In this document: positions 52,866-62,876 of the stretch, one piece after another
Layout of the letters: each line of letters starts with the position of its first letter
How positions within the stretch are numbered: position 1 is the first letter of the stretch
Origin: Maritimibacter sp.
Lineage (GTDB): Bacteria; Pseudomonadota; Alphaproteobacteria; Rhodobacterales; Rhodobacteraceae
DNA length: 64,000 nt
NCBI GenBank assembly: GCA_002695005.1
Contig: NZNT01000020.1
Span: 310,001 to 374,000, forward strand
Reading direction: 5' to 3'
Notes under the pieces: generated by a model
The model's input: only the letters and a program-made list of their open reading frames with translations
Databases searched by the model: none
Told to the model about the DNA's origin: nothing
Made by a program: the position numbers and the translations under genes

Positions 52866-53837
52866 TCAGGGGCGGGCGCGATGGGGTTTGGCGGCCCGGA
52901 TGACCTTGAACCCCGGCGTGCCGCCGATGGTCTCGACCTCGCGGAAGTGTTCCGCGAGCGTGTCTTCATAAGGCAGATGGCGATTGGCGACCATCCAGAA
53001 AACGCCGGCGGGGGCCAGCATGGCGGCGGCGGACCGGATAAAGGCGCGGCCCAGGCCCGGATCGCCCGCGCGCCCGGTGTGGAAGGGCGGGTTGCACACG
53101 ACCACGTTGGCAGGGGCGGTCGGGCGGAACTGGGTGGCGTCGGCCCAGTGGAAAGTGGCGCGCGGATCGGTGATGTTTTCGCGCGCGCAATCGAGTGCGG
53201 TCAGGTCGGCCTCCACGAGGTCGAGCGCCGTGACGGCGTCGGACTTCAGAATCGCGCGCGACAGGTAGCCCCAGCCTGCGCCGAGGTCGACGACATGGCC
53301 CGACAGCGCCGGCAGGTCGTCGAGCAGAGCGCGCGACCCCTTGTCCGGCCCGTCCGCCGAAAAGACGCCGGGGCGCGTGACGAACCCATCCACGTCGCTC
53401 GGCGCGGCGGCCCAGTCGGCCAGCGCCGGGGCGGCCAGCCAGAAGATCTTGCCATGCGCCTTGGACAGGACATGGTCGGGCGTCGCGATCTTCTTGACCG
53501 CCTTCAGGATCGAATCGACTCCGTCGGTCTTCTGCCCGTCGACGACAAGGAGGTCGGCACATCCCGCAGCTTCGGCCAGCAGGGCGCGCGCGGCGTCCTT
53601 CGCCCGGGGCAGGACGACAAGGGCGACGGCGTAATGCCCCTCGGGCTCCTGAAGCACGCGGTAACCAAGTCCCTGCCAATAGGCGACGTCCGGGTAGAAC
53701 CGGCTCACCACCTCGACCCGCGCCTGTTCGAGCGCGGAGAGGTCGAATCCGGTGGGCGGCGCGAAGACGGCGATGCGGCCCTCGGGCAGCACGAGCGCGC
53801 CGGTGTCCAGCGCGTGGGTCAGACGTGAGTGCGACAT
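52866..53837 (-). CDS. RsmC-like SAM-dependent methyltransferase
   Basis: A 323-residue protein with the two-domain RsmC/RlmG architecture: a degenerate N-terminal methyltransferase-like domain (FPPTGFDLSAL equivalent APPTGFDLSALEQARVEVV), then the active C-terminal domain with SAM loop VVDLGAGWGYLSRAIL (about residue 185) and the catalytic NPPFHTGRAG (about 245). N-P-P-F is typical of N-methylating enzymes acting on exocyclic amino groups. RsmC itself makes m2G1207 in 16S rRNA; exact target here is not certain. 10 nt after the clpS stop, so possibly co-transcribed. Confidence 0.9.
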   Translation of the reverse strand: MSHSRLTHALDTGALVLPEGRIAVFAPPTGFDLSALEQARVEVVSRFYPDVAYWQGLGYRVLQEPEGHYAVALVVLPRAKDAARALLAEAAGCADLLVVDGQKTDGVDSILKAVKKIATPDHVLSKAHGKIFWLAAPALADWAAAPSDVDGFVTRPGVFSADGPDKGSRALLDDLPALSGHVVDLGAGWGYLSRAILKSDAVTALDLVEADLTALDCARENITDPRATFHWADATQFRPTAPANVVVCNPPFHTGRAGDPGLGRAFIRSAAAMLAPAGVFWMVANRHLPYEDTLAEHFREVETIGGTPGFKVIRAAKPHRARP

Positions 53838-53847
53838 GGGGGGCGGG

Positions 53848-54171
53848 TTATTCCCGTTCCATCGTGCATTGCAACGGATGCTGGTGCTGGCGGGCCATTT
53901 CCATGACCTGGTTCACCTTGGTCTCGGCGATCTCGTAGGAGAACACCCCGACCACGGCCAGCCCGCGCTTGTGCACGGTCAGCATGATCTCGAACGCCTG
54001 CGCGTGGTTCATGCCGAAGAAGCGCTCCAGCACCATGACTACGAATTCCATCGGCGTGAAATCGTCGTTCAGCAGGAGCACCTTGTAGAGCGGCGGACGC
54101 TTTGACTTCGACTTGGGTTTGACCGCAAGTTGCGTATCACCCCCCGGCGGGTCGTCGTCCTGTCCAGCCAT
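53848..54171 (-). CDS. clpS: ATP-dependent Clp protease adaptor ClpS
   Basis: A 107-residue adaptor presenting N-degron substrates to ClpA. Conserved: [20 protein letters not shown], the substrate-pocket residues around [29 protein letters not shown] and [22 protein letters not shown] 54171 starts [12 protein letters not shown]; an upstream TTG (54192) would add seven residues. ClpA is not in the window. Confidence 0.95.
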   Translation of the reverse strand: MAGQDDDPPGGDTQLAVKPKSKSKRPPLYKVLLLNDDFTPMEFVVMVLERFFGMNHAQAFEIMLTVHKRGLAVVGVFSYEIAETKVNQVMEMARQHQHPLQCTMERE

Positions 54172-54287
54172 GACAATGGTCTCGGTCCGCAAACTGCTCT
54201 CCTGCTAGGCTCGGTGCCTTGTTGGAGAGGACAATATAATGGGTGGGGCGGGCAAATAAAGGGGGCCTCGCAAGAGGAGCCATCACA

Positions 54288-54989
54288 ATGGCACGAAAAA
54301 TAAAGACAATCGCATTCGATGCCGACGATACGCTCTGGCAGAACGAGCAGTTCTTCCGCCTGACACAGGAACGATTCGCGGATCTGTTGCGCGACCATGC
54401 CGCGCCGGACCACCTTGCCGAGAGACTGCTGGCGGCCGAGCGACGCAACCTCGGGCACTATGGTTTCGGCATCAAGGGTTTCATGCTGTCGATGATTGAA
54501 ACCGCCATCGAGGTGACCGAGGCGCGGGTGCCCTCCAGTGTGATTGCCGAAATCATCGCGGCAGGGCAGGACATGCTCTCGCACCCGATCGAACTTCTCC
54601 CCGATGCCCGCGAGACGGTGGAGGCTCTGGCGGACGATCACCATATCCTCCTCGTAACCAAGGGTGATCTGCTCGATCAGGAGCGCAAGCTCGCGCAATC
54701 CGGGCTGGGCGACCTGTTCGACGGGGTCGAGATCGTGTCCGACAAGAAGCCTGCCACATATCACGCGATATTCGCCCGCCATGACATCCGGCCCGAGGCC
54801 GCGATGATGGTGGGCAACTCGCTCAAGTCAGACGTGATCCCAGCGATCGAGGCGGGGGCCTGGGGCACCTACGTTCCCCATGACCTGACCTGGGCGCTGG
54901 AACATGCCGAGCCGCCCACGGGCGAGGCGCGGTATCACGAAATCGCCCGGCTGGGCGAGCTTCCGGGAGTGCTGGACTCGCTTTCCTGA
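54288..54989 (+). CDS. HAD-superfamily hydrolase
   Basis: A 233-residue HAD hydrolase. Motif I is IAFDADDTLWQNE (nucleophile DxD), motif II LLVTKGDLLDQE, motif III Lys in SDKKPATYHAIF, and motif IV MVGNSLKSDVIPAIEAGAW with the Asp pair. The alpha-helical cap inserted after motif I has RRNLGHYGFGIKGFMLSMIE. Substrate is probably a phosphorylated metabolite but cannot be predicted. Divergent from clpS across 116 nt. Confidence 0.9.
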   Translation: MARKIKTIAFDADDTLWQNEQFFRLTQERFADLLRDHAAPDHLAERLLAAERRNLGHYGFGIKGFMLSMIETAIEVTEARVPSSVIAEIIAAGQDMLSHPIELLPDARETVEALADDHHILLVTKGDLLDQERKLAQSGLGDLFDGVEIVSDKKPATYHAIFARHDIRPEAAMMVGNSLKSDVIPAIEAGAWGTYVPHDLTWALEHAEPPTGEARYHEIARLGELPGVLDSLS

Positions 54990-55230
54990 GCCGAACTGAC
55001 GGGGGTCAGTGCGCCGGTAATTTTGCAATCACTGGCGCCACAATCACGCCACAATCAAGCATCTGGGGCCGCACCGACTGGTACACGCAACATCTGGATC
55101 GCCGCGCTTCAAGAATCGTGAAAGCGTTTGAGACTTAACTGTTTTCCCGTTTCGGGCGCCGTGCTATCTTTATCCACAGGCAGATAAAAAAACCGGGCGC
55201 AAAAAAACCAGCTCGGGAAATGAGGCAGTG

Positions 55231-56808
55231 ATGGCAAGCGACGCGTATCGTCGTCTCGGGCAATGGGCCCGGTTCTCTCTCGTATTCATCGTGGTGGCGC
55301 TTGCGCTGACGCTGACGCCAGCCCGGGCCGCGCCCTACGCCGCAATGGTGATCGACGCCCGCACGGGTGAGGTGATCCATTCGCGCAATGCCGAGTCCAG
55401 GCTACACCCCGCTTCACTCACCAAGATGATGACCCTTTACGTCGTGTTCGAGGCGGTTCAACACGGGGAAATCTCGCTGGACTCGATGGTCACGATCTCG
55501 GCCAACGCCGCCTCCGAGGTGCCTTCCAAGATCGGGTTCCGGCAGGGGCAGAAGGTGCGGCTGCGCCACCTGATCCGGGCCGCCGCCGTCAAGTCGGCGA
55601 ACGATGCCGCAACGGCCTTGGGCGAGGCGATCTCAGGTTCCGAGAGCGCCTTCGCTACGCGGATGAACCGGACGGCCAAGGCGCTGGGCATGAACGAGAC
55701 GAATTTCGTGAACATGCACGGGCTGACGGCCAGCACGCACCTGTCCAGCGCGCGTGACATGACCACGCTGGGGCGGCACCTGTTTTTTGACTATCCGCAG
55801 TACTACAACCTCTTCTCGCGCCAGAGCGCGGATGTGGGGGTGAAGACGGTGTCGAGCACCAATCGGCGTTTCCTGTCCACCTACGAGGGCGCGGACGGGA
55901 TCAAGACGGGCTATACCCGGGCCTCGGGCTCCAACCTGACGGCGAGCGCTCGGCGCGGCTCAAAACACATCATCGCGACGATCTTCGGCGGTACGTCCGG
56001 CCCGTCGCGCGACGCGCAGATGGCGGAGCTTCTGGACATGGGCTTCTCCCGCGTGGGCAATAACGTGGCGGTGCGGCCGCCCTCCAAGCCGCCCTACATG
56101 GGCAATACCGGCACCGGGGCCACCGCGCCGCTGGTCGCGAACAACGAGTTCGACGAGCCGGGCGGAGCAGGCAAGACGATCCGCGTCGTCGGTGCGCCCG
56201 TGCGCTCCATCCGGCCCGCGCCCCGTCCGGGCAGCGCGCTGGACCCGGATACGTCCGAGACCGTGAACGAGGTCATCGCGAATATCCTCGCAGCGCCCGA
56301 AGAGGAAGTGCCGGAGCGGCTCGCCGAGGCCGAGGCCGTGGCGGAAGCCGAAGTGGCGGGTGCCGATGTGACCCCCGCCGTCGAGGAGGTGCCCGTGGGC
56401 GCCGCACAGGCCGCAGCACCCGTCATCAACGCCTCCCTCGCCGCGCCGGAGATCGCGCCGGTCCCACCGCCGCGCCCGGAGGACATGATCCTCGTCAACG
56501 TCGAAAGCGCGACCACCGCGCCGCGCACACCGGAATTCGTGACCCGCATGTCCACCTCGGGCGGACGCCACTGGGGCATCAACGTCGGCGTTTTCCCGGC
56601 GCAATACGAGGCCGAGCGCGTCCTCCTGCGTACCGCGCTGAGTGAGCTGGCCACGCTTGGCGAGGCGTTGCGCAAGGTGTCCAAGTCGCGCACCGGGTTC
56701 AACGCGAATTTCGTGGGGATGACCAAGGAGGGCGCGGAACTCGCCTGTCGCAGACTGGCCGCGCGCGACACCACCTGCCAGGTCATCGAAGCGGGTCAGC
56801 AAGGGTAG
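55231..56808 (+). CDS. D-alanyl-D-alanine carboxypeptidase with C-terminal SPOR domain
   Basis: A 525-residue penicillin-binding protein (family S11). Signal segment FSLVFIVVALALTLTPARAA precedes the peptidase domain with all three active-site motifs: SLTK (Ser62), SAN (in VKSANDAAT) and KTG (in GIKTGYTRAS). A long Pro/Glu/Ala-rich linker (about residues 280-430) leads to a SPOR domain at the C-terminus (GRHWGINVGVFPAQYEAERV), which binds denuded peptidoglycan at division sites. GTG 55228 is also possible as start. A single DnaA-box-like TTATCCACA (55170-55178) lies in the 241-nt upstream gap. Confidence 0.93.
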   Translation: MASDAYRRLGQWARFSLVFIVVALALTLTPARAAPYAAMVIDARTGEVIHSRNAESRLHPASLTKMMTLYVVFEAVQHGEISLDSMVTISANAASEVPSKIGFRQGQKVRLRHLIRAAAVKSANDAATALGEAISGSESAFATRMNRTAKALGMNETNFVNMHGLTASTHLSSARDMTTLGRHLFFDYPQYYNLFSRQSADVGVKTVSSTNRRFLSTYEGADGIKTGYTRASGSNLTASARRGSKHIIATIFGGTSGPSRDAQMAELLDMGFSRVGNNVAVRPPSKPPYMGNTGTGATAPLVANNEFDEPGGAGKTIRVVGAPVRSIRPAPRPGSALDPDTSETVNEVIANILAAPEEEVPERLAEAEAVAEAEVAGADVTPAVEEVPVGAAQAAAPVINASLAAPEIAPVPPPRPEDMILVNVESATTAPRTPEFVTRMSTSGGRHWGINVGVFPAQYEAERVLLRTALSELATLGEALRKVSKSRTGFNANFVGMTKEGAELACRRLAARDTTCQVIEAGQQG

Positions 56809-56851
56809 CCGGGTTCGCCCGCGGCATTTGCCGGCTAGACCGGCCCCCGGC

Positions 56852-58459
56852 CTACATCGACGCGCCGTCCGCCGCCTTGATCTCAAAGGCCGCGGCCATC
56901 AGCGCGCGGGTGTAGTCGGTCTTGGGTGCGTCGAAAATCTGGTCCGCATCGCCCTGCTCGACCACGTCGCCCGACTTCATCACAAGCACCTTGTGGGCGA
57001 GCGCACGCACGACCTTGAGGTCATGGCTGATGAACAGGTAGGCCAGCCCGTATTTCTTCTGAAGGTCGCGCAGCAGGTCCACGATCTGCACCTGCACGGT
57101 CATGTCGAGCGCAGAGGTCGGCTCGTCCAGCACCACGAGGCGAGGGCGCAGGATCATGGCGCGGGCAATGGCGATGCGCTGCCGCTGGCCGCCCGAGAAC
57201 TCGTGCGGGTAGCGGTGCATGGTAATCGGATCGAGGCCCACCTCGGCCATGATCTCGGCCACCATCTCGCGCTTGTTACGGCCCGGCTCGATCCCGTGGA
57301 CACCCAGCCCCTCGGCGATGATCTCCTCGCAGGTCATGCGGGGGGAGAGGGAGCCATACGGGTCCTGAAACACGATCTGCATGTCGCGGCGCAGCCGTCG
57401 CAGGTTCTTGGCCTTCCAGTTCTGGATGTTGTCGCCCAGGAACACCACCGGCCCCTCGGACGAGATCAGCCGCATGACGGCGAGCGCCAGCGTCGTCTTG
57501 CCAGACCCGGATTCACCCACGATCCCCACCGTCTCGCCCGCGCGGACCGAGAAGGAGGCCGCGTTCACCGCCTTGATATGCCCCACCGTCTTGCGCATGA
57601 GCCCCCGCTGGATCGGGAACCAGATGCGCAGGTCCTTGGCCGATGCGATTTCCTCGGCGTCGGCGGGAACGGGGAGTGGCTTGCCGGTCGCTTCGGCCGA
57701 CAGCAGCATCTTGGTGTAGGGGTGCTTGGGCGCGTCGAAGATTTCCTTCGTATCGCCGGCCTCGACGATCTCGCCGTCCTTCATCACGTTCACCCGGTCC
57801 GCGAACTTGCGCACGATGGTCAGGTCATGCGTGATGAACAGGAGGCTCATGCCCTCGGACTTGATGAGATCTGCCAGCAGGTCGAGGATCTGTGCCTGGA
57901 TCGTGACGTCGAGCGCCGTCGTCGGCTCATCCGCGATCAGAAGGTCCGGGCCGTTAGAGAGCGCCATCGCAATCATCACGCGCTGACGCTGGCCGCCCGA
58001 AAGCTGGTGGGGATAGCTTTTGAGCCGCGTCTCCGGGTCCGGGATTCCGACCTTGTCGAGCAGTTCGATGATGCGCCGTTCGACCGCCGCGCCTTCGAGC
58101 CCCTGATGCAGTTCGATGGTTTCCTTCAGTTGCTTTTCCAGCGTGTGGAGCGGATTGAGCGATGTCATCGGCTCCTGAAAGATGAAGCTGATGTCATTGC
58201 CGCGTGTCCGCCGGAGTTCCTTGTCAGATGCGCCGACCATCTCGCGCCCGTCATAGGTGATCGAGCCTTGAATGCTCGCGCTGTCGGGCAGGAGCGACAC
58301 GGTGGACAGGGCCGTCACCGACTTGCCCGACCCGGACTCGCCCACGAGTGCGACCGTCTCACCCTTTTTCACGTCGAAGGACACGCCCTTGACCGCCGGG
58401 ATCGTCACCCCGTCCTGCGTGAAGCTGACGCGGAGGTCTTTCACGTTCAGAAGGCTCAT
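56852..58459 (-). CDS. yejF: peptide ABC transporter ATP-binding protein with two ABC domains
   Basis: A 535-residue fused double ATPase. Domain 1: Walker [14 protein letters not shown], signature [12 protein letters not shown], Walker [13 protein letters not shown] (about residues 35-200). Domain 2: [39 protein letters not shown] (about 310-470). The two halves carry the oligopeptide-type C-terminal extensions. ATG 58459 was chosen: [13 protein letters not shown]. It energises the YejB/YejE pore; relatives import microcin C and oligopeptides. Last gene of the operon, start overlapping yejE by 4 nt. Confidence 0.95.
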   Translation of the reverse strand: MSLLNVKDLRVSFTQDGVTIPAVKGVSFDVKKGETVALVGESGSGKSVTALSTVSLLPDSASIQGSITYDGREMVGASDKELRRTRGNDISFIFQEPMTSLNPLHTLEKQLKETIELHQGLEGAAVERRIIELLDKVGIPDPETRLKSYPHQLSGGQRQRVMIAMALSNGPDLLIADEPTTALDVTIQAQILDLLADLIKSEGMSLLFITHDLTIVRKFADRVNVMKDGEIVEAGDTKEIFDAPKHPYTKMLLSAEATGKPLPVPADAEEIASAKDLRIWFPIQRGLMRKTVGHIKAVNAASFSVRAGETVGIVGESGSGKTTLALAVMRLISSEGPVVFLGDNIQNWKAKNLRRLRRDMQIVFQDPYGSLSPRMTCEEIIAEGLGVHGIEPGRNKREMVAEIMAEVGLDPITMHRYPHEFSGGQRQRIAIARAMILRPRLVVLDEPTSALDMTVQVQIVDLLRDLQKKYGLAYLFISHDLKVVRALAHKVLVMKSGDVVEQGDADQIFDAPKTDYTRALMAAAFEIKAADGASM

Positions 58460-59670
58460 TGAAAGGTCTTTCGCGGGTCGAAGGCATCGCGCACGCCTTC
58501 GAAGATGAAGACGAGGAGCGACAGGAGCACGGTGAAGGTCACGAATGAGGTGAAGGCGAGCCAGGGGGCCTGAAGGTTCTGCTTGGCCTGCCGGGTCAGT
58601 TCCCCCAGCGACGGCGCCGAGGAGGGCAGGCCGTAGCCGAGGAAGTCGAGCGCGGCGAGCGTGCCGATCGTGCCGGTGATGATGAAGGGCAGCATGGTCA
58701 GCGTCGCCACCATCGCGTTGGGCAGCATGTGGCGGAACATGATCGTGCGGTTCGACACCCCCAGTGCCTTTGCCGCGCGGACGTATTCGAAATTGCGCGC
58801 GCGCAGGAACTCGGCGCGCACCACGCCCACGAGGGCCGGCCAGCCGAACAGGATGGTCACGAACACCAGAAGCCAGAAACTTCGTCCCAGAATGGCGAAC
58901 AGGATGATGATGACGTAGAGCGACGGGGTAGAGGCCCAGATTTCCAGAATGCGCTGGAAGATAAGGTCGAGCCAGCCGCCGAAATAGCCCTGAACCGCAC
59001 CCGCCGCGACGCCGATGAGCGCGGTGGCCACGGTCACGATGATGGTGAAGAAAACCGACAATCGGAATCCGTAGATCACCCGCGCAAGCACGTCGCGGGC
59101 CGTATCGTCGGTGCCGAGCCAGTGGTCTGAGTCCGGGGCCGACGGGGCGGCGGTGCCGATGTCGTTGATCGTGTTGTAGCTGTAGGGGATCGGCGGCCAG
59201 AGGAGCCAGCCTTTCGTGATCTGTTCGCCCGCGATCTCGCCGTCCTGCGCGTCCTCGATCGTGCCCTCGGGGTCGTCCCAGCACCGCTCTGATCCGGCGG
59301 CGACGATGAGGCACTCGACCTCGATGTCGGCATAGACCGCCTCGGTCCTGAAATCGCCGCCGAAATCCGTTTCCGGGTAGAACCGGAAAATCGGCATGTG
59401 CAGGTCGCCCTGGTAGGACACGAGGATCGGCTTGTCGTTCGCGATGAACTCGGCCAGCAGCGACAGTCCGAAGACGATCGAAAAGATGATGAGCGACCAG
59501 TAGGCGCGCCGGTTGCGCGTGAAGTTGCGCCAACGGCGCTGGTTCAGAGGCGACAGGAACGGCTTGCGGCGCTTGGACTCGGGGATCTCGTGCGGATCGG
59601 TGTGCGATGCGCCTGCGGGCGCCGGGGCCGTCTGCGCCGGTTCACGGGCATTGGTGCGCGGATCGGCCAT
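58456..59670 (-). CDS. yejE: peptide ABC transporter permease YejE
   Basis: A 404-residue inner-membrane permease. The first helix (SLIIFSIVFGLSLLAEFIA) is followed by a large periplasmic loop of about 110 residues (IPYSYNTINDIGTA; WLGTDDTARDVLAR) containing two cysteines in VECLIVAAGSERCWDD, a segment longer than in E. coli YejE. The transport-domain EAA-like motif is ARNFEYVRAAKALGVSNRTI before helix 5. The N-terminal 40 residues are a Pro/Ala-rich cytoplasmic lead. It is 2 nt after yejB. Confidence 0.94.
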   Translation of the reverse strand: MADPRTNAREPAQTAPAPAGASHTDPHEIPESKRRKPFLSPLNQRRWRNFTRNRRAYWSLIIFSIVFGLSLLAEFIANDKPILVSYQGDLHMPIFRFYPETDFGGDFRTEAVYADIEVECLIVAAGSERCWDDPEGTIEDAQDGEIAGEQITKGWLLWPPIPYSYNTINDIGTAAPSAPDSDHWLGTDDTARDVLARVIYGFRLSVFFTIIVTVATALIGVAAGAVQGYFGGWLDLIFQRILEIWASTPSLYVIIILFAILGRSFWLLVFVTILFGWPALVGVVRAEFLRARNFEYVRAAKALGVSNRTIMFRHMLPNAMVATLTMLPFIITGTIGTLAALDFLGYGLPSSAPSLGELTRQAKQNLQAPWLAFTSFVTFTVLLSLLVFIFEGVRDAFDPRKTFQ

Positions 59671-59672
59671 GC

Positions 59673-60773
59673 TCAGGCCTCCCGCTTCTCGAAGTCGATG
59701 CGGGGATCGACGAAGACATACATCAGGTCGGACAGGATGTTCACGACGAGGCTGATGAGGCCGAAGACGAAGAGTGTGCCGAAGATCACGGGGTAATCAC
59801 GGGCCACCGCCGCCTCGAACCCGAGACGCCCAAGCCCGTCGAGCGAAAAGATCGTCTCGATGATGAGGGACCCGGCGAAGAAGACCGAGATGAAGAGGCC
59901 GGGGAAGCCCGCGATGACGATGAGCATGGCGTTGCGGAAAACGTGACCGTAAAGCACACGGCTTTCCGACACGCCCTTGGCGCGGGCCGTCACGACATAC
60001 TGCTTCTTGATCTCGTCGAGAAAGCTGTTCTTGGTCAGCAGCGTCAGCGTGGCGAAGCTTGCGATGGTCGTTGCGAAAACCGGCAGCGCGATATGCCAGA
60101 AGTAGTCGAGCACTTTGCCGATCAGACTTAGATCCTCGAAATTGTCCGACGTCAGCCCCCTGAGCGGGAAGATCTGCCAATAGGTGCCGCCCGCGAACAG
60201 GACGAGCAACAGGATCGCGAACAGGAAACCGGGGATGGCGTAGGCCACGATGATCAATCCGCTCGTCCAAGTATCGAAGGTCGAGCCATCGCGCACCGCC
60301 TTGCGGATGCCCAGTGGGATCGAGATCAGATAGGCGATGACGGTCGACCACAAGCCCAGAGAGATCGAGACCGGGAGCTTTTCGGCCACCAGTTCGAACA
60401 CGCCGATGGACCTGAAATAACTCTCGCCGAAGTCGAGACGCATATAGTTCCAGATCATCCCGAAAAACCGTTCCAGCGGCGGCTTGTCGAAGCCGAATTC
60501 GCGCTCCAGCTCCTCGATGAACTCAGGGGGGAGGCCGCGCGCGCCCGCATAGTCGCTGGACCCCTGCGCGCCGGCCTCGCCGCCGCTGTTGGCGCCGAAG
60601 TCGCTAGGCCCGCCGGAGATCGCGCCGAATACGTCGCCCTCACCATCGATGCGGGCGATGATCTGCTCGATCGGCCCGCCGGGGACGAACTGCGTCAGGG
60701 TGAAGTTGATGACCATGATCCCGAACAGGGTCGGGATGATGAGCAGCAACCTGCGGAAGATATAGGCGCCCAT
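59673..60773 (-). CDS. yejB: peptide ABC transporter permease YejB
   Basis: A 366-residue permease: first helix [19 protein letters not shown] with the [14 protein letters not shown] loop typical of DppB/YejB, then a Gly/Ser-rich periplasmic insertion (about residues 45-75), [20 protein letters not shown], and the EAA-like motif [20 protein letters not shown]. Five to six hydrophobic helices follow. It starts 15 nt after yejA. Forms the pore with YejE. Confidence 0.94.
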   Translation of the reverse strand: MGAYIFRRLLLIIPTLFGIMVINFTLTQFVPGGPIEQIIARIDGEGDVFGAISGGPSDFGANSGGEAGAQGSSDYAGARGLPPEFIEELEREFGFDKPPLERFFGMIWNYMRLDFGESYFRSIGVFELVAEKLPVSISLGLWSTVIAYLISIPLGIRKAVRDGSTFDTWTSGLIIVAYAIPGFLFAILLLVLFAGGTYWQIFPLRGLTSDNFEDLSLIGKVLDYFWHIALPVFATTIASFATLTLLTKNSFLDEIKKQYVVTARAKGVSESRVLYGHVFRNAMLIVIAGFPGLFISVFFAGSLIIETIFSLDGLGRLGFEAAVARDYPVIFGTLFVFGLISLVVNILSDLMYVFVDPRIDFEKREA

Positions 60774-60788
60774 GAGGTCGGTTATTCC

Positions 60789-62702
60789 TTAGCGGAGAAC
60801 ACCGGCGTCAATCAGCGCCTGATGCTTGTCGGCGTCATACCACCAGAAGTCGAGGTAGCCCATGTCCAGCGGCGGGATCGTCTCGGGTTTTCCGTACATG
60901 TCGAAATAGGCGACGGTGTGAACCGGCTTGAACCACTGCGGCACCATGAACCCGATGGAGCGCAGGGTGCGGTCGAGCGCATGGACCGAGGATTCCAGCG
61001 TTTCAAGCGTTTCGGCCCCAACGATCGAGGGGATGATCCGGTCGACCGCTTCGTTGCGCAGCCGCATGAGGTTGCGGGAACTGTCGTCGGCGGTCTTGGA
61101 GTGGAACCACTGTTCCAGCCCGATACCCGGTTCGAAGCCCATCGAGAAGCCGTGGCTCGTCATGTCGAAGTCGCCGGCCCGGCGGTTCTCGACATACTGC
61201 GCGGTGTCCACACGCTCCAGCTCGGCATTGACGCCCAGCTGTTCCAGATTCTCGATATAGGGGTTGATGATCCGGTCGAAATTCGGGTCGTAGGACAGGA
61301 TTTCGAGCGTCAGAATATCGCCCGCCTCGTTGCGGCGGACGCCGTCATCGCCGGGAATCCAGCCCGCGTCTTCAAGAAGGCGGCCAGCGGCGCGGAAGGT
61401 GCCGCGTGCCGGGCGGTTCTGATCCGCTTCGTTGACCGGCGGCACCGGCGCCTCTTCGGTCAGGATCGCGGCATCGAGCAGACCCTCGTCGACCAGCGGC
61501 TCGAGGATTTCAAGCTCGGCCTCGGACGGCGTGCCACGCGCGGCGAGGTCAGTGCCGGGCCAGAAGGAATCCACCCGGTCATAAAGACCGTAGAACAGTG
61601 CCTGGTTCGACCATTCGAAGTTGAACATCATCGCGATGGCGTCGCGCACCCGCTTGTCCTGCCACGTTTCGCGGTCGAGGTTGAAAATGAAGCTCTGGGC
61701 CGTGCCCACGGTGCCGTCGGGGATCTCTTCCTTCACGACGTAACCGTCGTTGAGGTTCGGAAAGTCGTAACCCGTCGCCCAGATGAGCGACGAATTCTCG
61801 ACGCGGAACGTGAAAGCGCCGGCCTTGAACGCCTCGAAAGCGGCCTGGCTGTCAGCGAAATATTCCACGCGGATTCGGTCGAAGTTGTTACGCCCGACCT
61901 GAAGCGGATGCTCCGCCGCCCAGTAGTCGGGATTGCGGGAATAGACGATCTGCCGGTTGAAGTCCTTGGACTCCAGAACATAGGCACCGGTGGACATGAA
62001 CGGTTCTTCCGAACTGTCGTCGAGCCGGGCGCCGGTCTCCTCGAACCAGTCCTTCGAAAAGACAGGGGTGCCGCCCGCAAAGCCGATCCGCTCGCGGATC
62101 GGGGCCTCGTCGGTGAAGGTGAACTTGATCGTGTGGTCGTCGATCACGTCGACGTCCTCGATAAAGCCCTCGACGATGCGGCGATACTCGGTGATCCCCT
62201 GCTCGAGGAACAGGTTGAACGAGAACTCCACGTCCTCGGCCACCATCGGCTCGCCATCCGCGAAGGTCACGTCGTCGCGCAGGTTGAACGTCACCCACTT
62301 GAGATCCTCGGGATACTCCATCGTCGTGCAGATGAAGCAGTAGAGGCCATAGGGGTCGTCCGCGGTCGAGATCACGATGCTCTCGGAGCCGATCGTGGCC
62401 AGCGCCGCCGAGACGCCCTTGCGCGAATAGTTGTTGAAGCTGTCGAAGGTCCCCATCGCGGAAATCGAGATCTCGCCACCCTTGGGCGCGTCCGGGTTCA
62501 CATAATCCAGATGCTCGATGTCAGGGCCGTACTTCACCTCGCCGAAATTGGAGAACGCGTGGGTTTCGGTCGTGTCCTGCCCCCGGGCGATCTGGGCCCC
62601 TGTAAGAACCACCGCGGACGACAAAAGAAGCGCCTTGAGAAGCGGGGCCGGGTTCGGCGCGGTATCGGTGCGGGTGGCAGGGCGCGCGGGGCGGGGCGTC
62701 AT
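60789..62702 (-). CDS. yejA: peptide ABC transporter solute-binding protein YejA
   Basis: A 637-residue periplasmic binding protein (family 5). The N-terminus has a long basic/Pro lead and then LLKALLLSSAVVLTGAQIARG (signal peptide, cleavage near GQDTTET). Motifs: GPDIEHLDYVNPDAPKGGEI, WVTFNLRDDVTFADGEPMVA, YFNLDREtWQDKRVRDAIAM-type segment (FNLDRETWQDKRVRDAIAM), and a C-terminal WFKPVHTVAYFDMYGKP. The length and order match YejA, which binds oligopeptides. First gene of the yejABEF operon. Confidence 0.94.
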   Translation of the reverse strand: MTPRPARPATRTDTAPNPAPLLKALLLSSAVVLTGAQIARGQDTTETHAFSNFGEVKYGPDIEHLDYVNPDAPKGGEISISAMGTFDSFNNYSRKGVSAALATIGSESIVISTADDPYGLYCFICTTMEYPEDLKWVTFNLRDDVTFADGEPMVAEDVEFSFNLFLEQGITEYRRIVEGFIEDVDVIDDHTIKFTFTDEAPIRERIGFAGGTPVFSKDWFEETGARLDDSSEEPFMSTGAYVLESKDFNRQIVYSRNPDYWAAEHPLQVGRNNFDRIRVEYFADSQAAFEAFKAGAFTFRVENSSLIWATGYDFPNLNDGYVVKEEIPDGTVGTAQSFIFNLDRETWQDKRVRDAIAMMFNFEWSNQALFYGLYDRVDSFWPGTDLAARGTPSEAELEILEPLVDEGLLDAAILTEEAPVPPVNEADQNRPARGTFRAAGRLLEDAGWIPGDDGVRRNEAGDILTLEILSYDPNFDRIINPYIENLEQLGVNAELERVDTAQYVENRRAGDFDMTSHGFSMGFEPGIGLEQWFHSKTADDSSRNLMRLRNEAVDRIIPSIVGAETLETLESSVHALDRTLRSIGFMVPQWFKPVHTVAYFDMYGKPETIPPLDMGYLDFWWYDADKHQALIDAGVLR

Positions 62703-62822
62703 GGCGTCTCCTCTGAGCTCGGTGCAGACCGGTTGCCGTGAAGGCTAAGCCCGCACTGCCCTGACATTCAAGGCGAGAATTCGTGAGCTAAGTTGCGGGA
62801 ACATTACAGGGAGAACGTGAAA

Positions 62823-62850
62823 GGGCCGCCCCGGTTGCCCGGCGCGGCCC
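62823..62850 (-). terminator. probable terminator after the cytochrome c gene
   Basis: GGGCCGC (62823-62829) pairs with GCGGCCC (62844-62850), with an inner CCGG/CCGG extension. On the minus strand it is followed by TTTCACGTTCTC. It begins about 26 nt past the stop of the cytochrome gene. The T tract is weak. Confidence 0.55.
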
Positions 62851-62876
62851 CTGAAATGTCGTCATGTCCAGCGTGA

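Noticed and set aside
55170-55178. DnaA box TTATCCACA upstream of the carboxypeptidase gene
   Set aside because: A single 9-mer without clustering; may be chance.
60822-62741. Long open frame of 639 codons antisense to yejA
   Set aside because: Antisense to a binding-protein gene with signal peptide and family motifs; no independent evidence.
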